Source: CBDFGQ01 sp965247295 (lineage in GTDB: Bacteria; Chloroflexota; Dehalococcoidia; Lucifugimonadales; JAGWBF01). Taken from it: a DNA stretch of 64,000 nucleotides. Positions 61,094 to 64,000 of this stretch are shown piece by piece. Position 1 is the first letter of the stretch, and each line of letters opens with the position of its first letter. Position numbers and translations under genes: made by a program. The notes below the pieces were generated by a model. It was not told the DNA's origin. It was given only the letters and a program-made list of their open reading frames with translations, and did not search any database. The stretch lies in assembly GCA_965247295.1 (NCBI GenBank), contig CBDFGQ010000003.1, positions 1 through 64,000 on the forward strand, in the 5' to 3' direction.

Positions 61094-62551
61094 TTAGGCT
61101 CGGAGGTTAGGCTGCCTCGCCGCCCTCGCCTCGTCCAGCCTGGACACCGGGGTGGTATGGGGGGCGTTCTTTACCAGGTCCGGGTCCTCCGAGGCTTCCC
61201 GACTAATCGCTTTCAGCGCGGCGATGAAGGCATCGAGGGTCTCCTTGCTCTCCGTTTCCGTGGGCTCTATCATCAACGCCTCGTCCACGATCAGGGGGAA
61301 GTACATGGTGGGAGCATGGAAACCATAGTCCAGCAGCCTCTTGGCTATGTCCAGCCCCTTGACGCCCCTGGCCTTCTGGTCTCGGGCAGAGAAGACCACC
61401 TCGTGCATGCAGCGGCGATCGTAGGGCAGGTGGTAGGTATCCCTCAGGGACTCCAGCAGGTAGTTGGCGTTCAACACCGCGTTGGAGCTGGCCTCCGCGA
61501 GCCCTGTATTGCCCATGCTGCGAATATACGTGTAGGCCCTCACTAGCACCCCAAAGTTGCCGTGGAAACCGCCAACCTTGCCGATGCTCCCTTCGGGAGC
61601 GGTCAGGGAGAACACCTCGCCGTCCCCAACCTCTTGCCGGGTCACGACGGGCGAGGGCAGATAGGGCAGCAACACATCGTTGACACAAACTGGCCCGGCA
61701 CCGGGGCCTCCGCCGCCATGGGGGGTGGTGAAGGTCTTGTGGAGATTGAGATGCACCACGTCAAACCCAAGCTGGGCCAGCTTCACCTTGCCCAGCAGGG
61801 CGTTCATGTTGGCCCCATCCCCATAGACAAGCCCTCCGGCGCGGTGCACCCTATCGCACAGCTCCAGAATGTTGGTGTCAAAGAGTCCGAGAGTGTTGGG
61901 CTGGGTAATCATTACTCCAGCCAGCTCCGGCGTGGCCACGCCACTGAGGGCCTCCAGGTCCATGTTGCCCTTGGAGTCCGAGGCAACGGTAACCACCTCG
62001 AAGCCCGCCATGGCCGCGGAGGCGGGATTGGTCCCGTGGGCGCTGTCGGGGATGGCGACCCTGGTACGTTGCGTCTCGCCTCTCTCCCGGTGATAGCTGC
62101 GGATCATGAGCATCCCGCAGAACTCTCCCTGTGCCCCTGCCAGGGACGCGAGGCTGGTCCCCTGCATACCGGTGATCTCGGCCAGGTACCGCTGTAACAT
62201 GTACAGCAACTTGAGGGACCCCTGGGCCGTAAGCTCGGGCTGAAGCGGGTGGAGGGCGGCGAAGCCAGGCAGAAAGGCCATCTCGTCGTTGAGCTTGGGA
62301 TTGTACTTCATGGTGCAGCTTCCCAAGGGGTAGAAGTTAGTGTCTATCGAGAAGTTTAGGTGGCTGAGAAGAGTGAAGTATCGCACCAACTCCGGCTCGG
62401 TGAGCTCCGGCAACCTCAGATCCTGCCTGAGCATCGGCTCCTCGGGCAGGGGCTGGGCGGGCACATCCAGCTCCGGCAGGTTGGCCCCTATCCTGCCCCG
62501 TACGCTGCGCTCCATCAGGGTGCGCCTGTCGATGTTCTGGCCGTCGTTCAT
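61094..62551 (-). CDS. gcvPB: Glycine dehydrogenase (decarboxylating) subunit 2
   Basis: A 485-aa PLP-dependent C-terminal half of the P-protein. NFYPLGSCTMKYNPKLNDEM, LAGAQGEFCGMLMIRSYH, PDSAHGTNPASAAMAGF and the PLP Lys in HLNLHKTFTTPHGGGGPG are conserved. With gcvPA it decarboxylates glycine and passes the aminomethyl group to GcvH. The split P-protein form is used. It lies 123 nt after gcvPA, with a repeat in the gap. Confidence 0.96.
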   Translation of the reverse strand: MNDGQNIDRRTLMERSVRGRIGANLPELDVPAQPLPEEPMLRQDLRLPELTEPELVRYFTLLSHLNFSIDTNFYPLGSCTMKYNPKLNDEMAFLPGFAALHPLQPELTAQGSLKLLYMLQRYLAEITGMQGTSLASLAGAQGEFCGMLMIRSYHRERGETQRTRVAIPDSAHGTNPASAAMAGFEVVTVASDSKGNMDLEALSGVATPELAGVMITQPNTLGLFDTNILELCDRVHRAGGLVYGDGANMNALLGKVKLAQLGFDVVHLNLHKTFTTPHGGGGPGAGPVCVNDVLLPYLPSPVVTRQEVGDGEVFSLTAPEGSIGKVGGFHGNFGVLVRAYTYIRSMGNTGLAEASSNAVLNANYLLESLRDTYHLPYDRRCMHEVVFSARDQKARGVKGLDIAKRLLDYGFHAPTMYFPLIVDEALMIEPTETESKETLDAFIAALKAISREASEDPDLVKNAPHTTPVSRLDEARAARQPNLRA

Positions 62552-62599
62552 TGCCTCCGTATCTCCATGGTCTCATTCCTACCGGGAAGGGGAAAATCC

Positions 62600-62647
62600 A
62601 TTTCTGAGGGCGATGCTCTCAGACACCCAGCAAGGGGGTGCGCCCCT
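62600..62647. repeat. Interspersed repeat between gcvPA and gcvPB
   Basis: Similar to 57885-57932 (CTGAGGG...CTCAGAC-CCC pattern followed by an A/G-rich stretch and GCCCCTC). It sits in the only spacer of the gcvPA-gcvPB pair and can form a small hairpin (CTGAG/CTCAG). Confidence 0.55.
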
Positions 62648-62674
62648 CCGCGCTCCCCATAGATCACCAGGCAG

Positions 62675-64000
62675 CTAGTTGGAGAACTCCGCCAGAACGG
62701 AAGCCAGCGTCTCAATCTCCTGGCGGGTGTTCATCTCCGTCACGCACAGAAGCATGCCGAACGGTACCTGGTGGCTAATATCCAGTCCGCCGATGAGGCT
62801 CCTCTCCAGCAGTCTCCCATTTATCTCCTCAGGTGGTACGGGACAACGGACGGTGAACTCATGGAAGAATGTGCCATCGAAGGGAAACGAGTAGCCCGGT
62901 ATCCTGCCTATAAGGGAGGCTGCGTAGTGGGCTTTGTGGTAGCAAAGCTCGGCAACCTGCCTAAGCCCCCGCCTCCCCAATGCGGCGAGGTAAACCGTCA
63001 CCACCAGGGACATCAACGCCTGGTTGGTGCAGATATTGCTGGTGGCCCTTTCCCGGCGAATGTGCTGCTCTCTGGTACTCAGGGTTAGGACATACCCCGT
63101 CCGCCCCTGGCCGTCCACCGTCTTTCCCGCGATTCTCCCGGGCATCTGTCGGACGTATCTCTGCCTGGTGGCAAAGAGCCCGACGTAGGGCCCTCCGAAG
63201 CTGGGAGGTATGCCCAGCGGCTGACCCTCTCCGATGACTATATCCGCGTCGTACTCACCCGGCGGCTTGAACATCCCCAAGGCCATGGGGTTGACGGAGA
63301 CGACCAGAAGGGCGCCGCTATCGTGGGCCAGCCGCTCCAGGACTGGAAGCTGCTCCATGTAACCAAAGAAGTTGGGATGCTGCACGATCAGGCAGGAGGC
63401 ATCCTCCGGCATCAGGGGATCCGCGGCATCCAGCACGCTTATTTCAATACCCTGAGGCCGGCTATAAGTGGCCGCCACCTCTCTCAGGACCGGCGACACC
63501 GTGTCCAGGATGGCCACCCGGCCCCTACCCGTGATTCGGCACGCCATGAGGGCCGCCTCGGCGAGCCCAGAGGCCCCGTCGTACATCCCGGCATCCGCCA
63601 CCTCCATGCCCAGCAGATTGCAGACCAGCGTCTGAAAATCGTATGTGGCCTGAAGGGTTCCCTGGCTGGACTCAGCCTGATAGGGAGTATAGGCGGTGAG
63701 GAACTCCCCGCGACTTATGATGGCGCGGACCATGCTGGGGCTGAAGTGGTTGTAGGACCCGGCTCCCAGGAAGCAGGCCTTCTCCTGCAGGTTGTAGTTA
63801 CGAGCCGCCAGCGCCTGCATCTCCCGTCGCAGCTCTAGCTCCGACAACGGTCCCGGGATATCGACGGACGGGTTACGGTAGGCCTCGGGGATGTCGGCGA
63901 ACAGCTCGCCCACCGTCTCTACTCCCAGAACACGGAGCATCTCTTGACAGTCGTCTTCGGTGTTGGGGATGTAGTGAAATCTGGGAGCCTCTGCCCTGTC
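62675..64000 (-). CDS. gcvPA: Glycine dehydrogenase (decarboxylating) subunit 1, 5' end outside the window
   Basis: Open to the window edge on the minus strand; the visible part has 441 codons. It begins HYIPNTEDDCQEMLRVLGVE, which is close to the usual GcvPA N-terminus, so only a few residues are missing. Further marks: FLGAGSYNHFSPSMVRAIIS, TPYQAESSQGTLQATYDFQT, YDGASGLAEAALMA and GEGQPLGIPPSFGGPYVGLF. It forms the P-protein with GcvPB. gcvT and gcvH probably lie upstream, outside the window. Confidence 0.95.
   Translation of the reverse strand, partial: DRAEAPRFHYIPNTEDDCQEMLRVLGVETVGELFADIPEAYRNPSVDIPGPLSELELRREMQALAARNYNLQEKACFLGAGSYNHFSPSMVRAIISRGEFLTAYTPYQAESSQGTLQATYDFQTLVCNLLGMEVADAGMYDGASGLAEAALMACRITGRGRVAILDTVSPVLREVAATYSRPQGIEISVLDAADPLMPEDASCLIVQHPNFFGYMEQLPVLERLAHDSGALLVVSVNPMALGMFKPPGEYDADIVIGEGQPLGIPPSFGGPYVGLFATRQRYVRQMPGRIAGKTVDGQGRTGYVLTLSTREQHIRRERATSNICTNQALMSLVVTVYLAALGRRGLRQVAELCYHKAHYAASLIGRIPGYSFPFDGTFFHEFTVRCPVPPEEINGRLLERSLIGGLDISHQVPFGMLLCVTEMNTRQEIETLASVLAEFSN

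Overview
The window is high-GC bacterial DNA. The gene families present (LLM-class monooxygenase, MmgE/PrpD, SMP-30, dihydropyrimidinase, an HpcH-type aldolase piece, NHL proteins, a DRTGG protein, split gcvPA/gcvPB, a MoxR-DUF58-transglutaminase cluster) look like a heterotrophic Chloroflexota genome, most likely Dehalococcoidia/SAR202-like. That placement rests on gene-family content only.

Layout. (1) 1-13.5 kb is the right part of a prophage with a contractile-tail/baseplate module: sheath end, two tube-like paralogues, tail chaperone, tape measure, Dit-like protein, plug, hub, spike, gp25-like, gpJ, gpI-like, fibre, a repeat-built beta-propeller and a holin candidate. It carries a relBE-type module and a lipoprotein as extra genes. 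It ends in a P4-type integrase beside tRNA-Gly; head and lysis genes must lie left of the window. (2) 13.6-21.7 kb holds tRNA-Gly, tRNA-Phe, a DRTGG/P-loop protein, an aldehyde dehydrogenase, a dienelactone hydrolase, an LLM monooxygenase, an NHL protein and two oligopeptide ABC ATPases. (3) 21.8-25.7 kb is a decayed 3.8-kb integrative element in tRNA-Lys, bounded by 100-bp direct repeats that differ at three positions. Its integrase has two in-frame stops and its HTH gene has one. (4) 26-36 kb is housekeeping: a membrane protein, a phosphoesterase, thiL-tsaE-tsaB, ndk, rsfS and a moxR-DUF58-transglutaminase operon. (5) 36-48 kb is catabolism and regulation: dihydropyrimidinase, a broken nitroreductase, a cupredoxin lipoprotein, acs, VOC, a GlcG-like protein, a sulfurtransferase, gamma-glutamyltransferase, an ABC-ATPase/cNMP fusion and a Crp/Fnr regulator. 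(6) 48.8-64 kb holds a cohesin-like surface protein, coaBC, coaX, an acyl-CoA dehydrogenase, MmgE/PrpD, SMP-30, a thioredoxin-TPR protein, a GAF/aldolase chimera, an MBL hydrolase and gcvPA-gcvPB.

Main observation: two unrelated redox genes have an in-frame TGA exactly where the catalytic cysteine belongs, and both resume in the same frame with family-typical sequence. They are a two-domain sulfurtransferase (VVAH-TGA-QGGIR) and a TlpA-like thioredoxin (WASW-TGA-ACREQLP). TGA is an ordinary stop elsewhere here, so both are probably selenoproteins. Caution: several genes (tail chaperone, relE, thioredoxin-TPR, ABC/cNMP, GAF/aldolase, cupredoxin lipoprotein) carry single-base frameshifts, so some breaks may be assembly indels.
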